Shown: positions 7,786 to 10,000 of the stretch, piece by piece
Layout: each line of letters starts with the position of its first letter
Numbering within the stretch: the stretch's first letter is position 1
NCBI GenBank assembly: GCA_012295275.1
Contig: CM022677.1
Coordinates: 1,652,130-1,662,129 of the forward strand
Source: Chrysomallon squamiferum
Taxonomy: Eukaryota; Mollusca; Gastropoda; Neomphalida; Peltospiridae
Length of the DNA: 10,000 bases
Direction of reading: 5' to 3'
Program-made: the position numbers and the translations under genes
Notes under the pieces: model-generated
What the model was told of the DNA's origin: nothing
Seen by the model: the letters and a program-made list of their open reading frames with translations, nothing else
The model's database searches: none

Positions 7786-7896
7786 AAAACAACATCGTTC
7801 AAACACTGTCACTTTTAGTCATCACTGGCCTAATATTTGTATTTATTTATTTATTTGTTTACTTATTGATTTATTGATTTGTTTATGTTTTTCTGA

Positions 7897-7923
7897 TGAC
7901 GTCAGACAGCGGTGATGACGTCA
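7897..7923. promoter_or_regulatory. two perfect CRE palindromes 19 bp apart in the presumed 3' UTR
   Basis: TGACGTCA occurs at 7897-7904 and 7916-7923, both preceded by GA. They lie 112-138 bp after the PHR stop codon, ahead of the AATAAA signals. They could act as a downstream enhancer or belong to an unrelated element; function is inferred only from the consensus. Confidence 0.4.
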
Positions 7924-7993
7924 TAGACAGTTCCTTTGATTTGAAATTTTATAATGGACTGATTTGTGTCAAACAGATACATCTCATTGCTTT

Positions 7994-7996
<3 letters not shown>

Positions 7997-8041
<45 letters not shown>

Positions 8042-8044
8042 TTT
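7997..8044. repeat. (ATTT)12 tract, AU-rich-element-like in the presumed 3' UTR
   Basis: Twelve perfect ATTT units, preceded by similar shorter runs at about 7838-7881. If transcribed in the PHR mRNA, this gives many overlapping AUUUA pentamers and UUAUUUAUU nonamers, the signature of AU-rich destabilising elements. It may equally be a plain microsatellite. Confidence 0.75.
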
Positions 8045-8143
8045 TAGTATATCTAATGTTTTTAGTTTGTATATGAAACGTGATATTACTAACTATTTCT
8101 TGCTTCATTTGTACTTTTTTATTTCGCTTTAAAATGTATATAA

Positions 8144-8149
8144 AATAAA
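8144..8149 (+). terminator. candidate polyadenylation signal AATAAA
   Basis: AATAAA within TATAAAATAAAATG, about 360 bp after the PHR stop codon. Given the AT-rich context the hexamer alone is weak evidence. Confidence 0.3.
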
Positions 8150-8328
8150 ATGTAGATAAATTATATATGTACTTACTGACTGTTGGACATGAAATACAAG
8201 AACTGTTATTTGATTTATTTATCAATTTTCTTTTATTAAAATTTATATTAAATATGTTAGTAAATTAGATTATGTTTCGAATTTACTGTTTGTTTGTTTA
8301 TGTATAAGATGTATATAAAGAAAATGCA

Positions 8329-8334
8329 AATAAA
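8329..8334 (+). terminator. candidate polyadenylation signal AATAAA
   Basis: GCAAATAAATTTG is followed at once by TTTGTTTTGTAT, a plausible U/GU-rich downstream element. This makes it a slightly better candidate than the hexamer at 8144 for the end of the PHR transcript. Confidence 0.35.
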
Positions 8335-8349
8335 TTTGTTTTGTATCAT

Positions 8350-9153
<804 letters not shown>

Positions 9154-9409
9154 CACTGGTTTTCAACCTTTATCAGACCCTCAATAATATGACCTAAAAC
9201 CCCCTTTAAAATGTTTGATTCCATAATATCTAGGGTTACCATATTTTCATCAACGAAAGACAGTACAGAAGGAATCTATATTCACTGTGACGGGTCCCAA
9301 ACCTATCTACGTGTTTTTATTTATTCCTCCTTCCAAGTCAAGTTGAAAAACGCTAAAACTTACCCTCGCTCAAGAACGATCTCGCGACCCCCAGAGAAGA
9401 GTCTGGCGA
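9154..9409. mobile_element. second hAT-like MITE copy, 3' end missing
   Basis: It starts CACTGGTTTTCAACC, a better match (13 of 15) to the right terminal repeat of the first copy than that copy's own left end. It stays clearly similar to 4725-4993 through shared blocks such as CTAGGGTTACCATATTTTCA, ACTGTGACGGGTCCCAAACC, TTCCAAGTCAAGTTGAAAAA and CTCGCTCAAGAACGATCTCG. Similarity stops at about 9409 (TCTGGCGA), so the last 40 bp or so, including the right terminal repeat, is absent and no target-site duplication can be seen. It has the same orientation as the first copy and no coding capacity. Confidence 0.85.
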
Positions 9410-9471
9410 TTCTCTCTGTCTAGCACACAAATACATTGACTCAAACTTTCTTAAACATATCAATCCGCTCA

Positions 9472-9618
9472 AACACACACATATCTAAATGTCTCATAAA
9501 CACAGACACACATACACATACACAAACGCACACCCACACACATACACACATATGTATCAATATATGTCTACCTATCTGTCTCTGTATCTATGTATGTATG
9601 TTTGTATGTGTGTGTGTG

Positions 9619-9661
<43 letters not shown>

Positions 9662-9770
9662 AGAGAGAGAAAAAATAGATATAATACACACATCTAATCA
9701 CACATAACACTTTCTTAAGCCTACATACACACGTAGTACATACGTACATACATACAAACATACACACAAG
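9472..9770. repeat. CA-rich / TG-rich / CA-rich microsatellite block
   Basis: CA-rich sequence at 9472-9552 is followed by TG-rich sequence at about 9590-9660 with (TG)n at 9625-9659, then by CA/CATA-rich sequence at about 9684-9770. CA and TG runs are reverse complements, so the block has strong potential for long imperfect hairpins. Confidence 0.85.
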
Positions 9771-9810
9771 TAAGTTGATAAACTTGTAGTTGTCAATGTT
9801 TCTAGTAGTA

Positions 9811-10000
9811 GCACATTAACACTCAGTTCTTACATAAGAAGATGGTAGTGGAACATTAACACTCAGTTCTTACATAAGAAGATGGTAGTGGAACATTAAC
9901 ACTCAGTTCTTACATAAGAAGATGGTAGTGGAACATTAACACTCAGTTCTTACATAAGAAGATGGTAGTGGAACATTAACACTCAGTTCTTACATAAGAA
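9811..10000 (+). repeat. 40-bp minisatellite, 4.75 copies, continues past window end
   Basis: The unit begins GAACATTAACACTCAG and ends GATGGTAGTG. Copies start at 9811, 9851, 9891, 9931 and 9971. They are identical except for one substitution in the first copy (C at 9812). The 40-bp period breaks any reading frame. The window ends inside the fifth copy, so total length is unknown. Confidence 0.95.

Noticed and set aside
9811-10000. CRISPR-like array
   Set aside because: The 40-bp units abut directly with no spacers and are nearly identical throughout.

Overview
The window is AT-rich eukaryotic, almost certainly invertebrate DNA. It contains splice-like signals, AATAAA signals, long microsatellites, a hAT-type miniature transposon, a decayed LINE and a single convincing protein-coding block. 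A mollusc is the most likely source. The reasons are a PHR-domain protein of the BTB-PHR class (as I recall, numerous in bivalves and gastropods) and short motifs such as AAGGGAGATAAC, which I remember from molluscan interspersed repeats. This assignment is an inference.

Layout. Positions 1-2960 are mostly featureless AT-rich sequence, intronic or intergenic, with two weak exon candidates: 45-138 (ZZ-finger-like Cys pattern) and 1400-1437. A 31-nt poly(T) lies at 2962-2992. Positions 3031-3147 hold two perfect CRE palindromes (TGACGTCA) and one variant. Positions 4057-4253 are a roughly 68-bp tandem repeat, three copies, each with a perfect CRE. A possible short 5' exon follows at 4350-4377. 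A 308-bp hAT-like MITE with an exact 8-bp target-site duplication occupies 4725-5032 and is followed by a compound microsatellite. Positions 5569-6830 carry a broken LINE reverse-transcriptase ORF2 remnant. A pyrimidine-rich compound microsatellite lies at 7001-7072.

The gene. The open frame 7186-7785 encodes a PHR domain ending in the typical GQIP(A/E)LLF-like C-terminus. No BTB or BACK domain is visible anywhere in the window. This is therefore either the last exon of a gene whose 5' exons lie elsewhere, or a free-standing PHR protein starting at the ATG at 7303. A 27-bp stretch of its own coding sequence is duplicated exactly and in frame 285 bp upstream. Its presumed 3' UTR carries two further perfect CREs, a 12-unit ATTT tract and two AATAAA signals.

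The right end holds a perfect 193-nt TC tract (8544-8736), a second MITE copy truncated at its 3' end (9154-9409), CA-rich and TG-rich blocks in inverted arrangement, and a 40-bp minisatellite that runs off the window edge (9811-10000).

The most unusual signal is the excess of perfect TGACGTCA palindromes: seven in 10 kb, three inside a tandem repeat. They may form a cAMP- or stress-responsive control region near the PHR gene, but no link between them can be shown from sequence alone. I see no convincing evidence of a wholly new multi-gene system.
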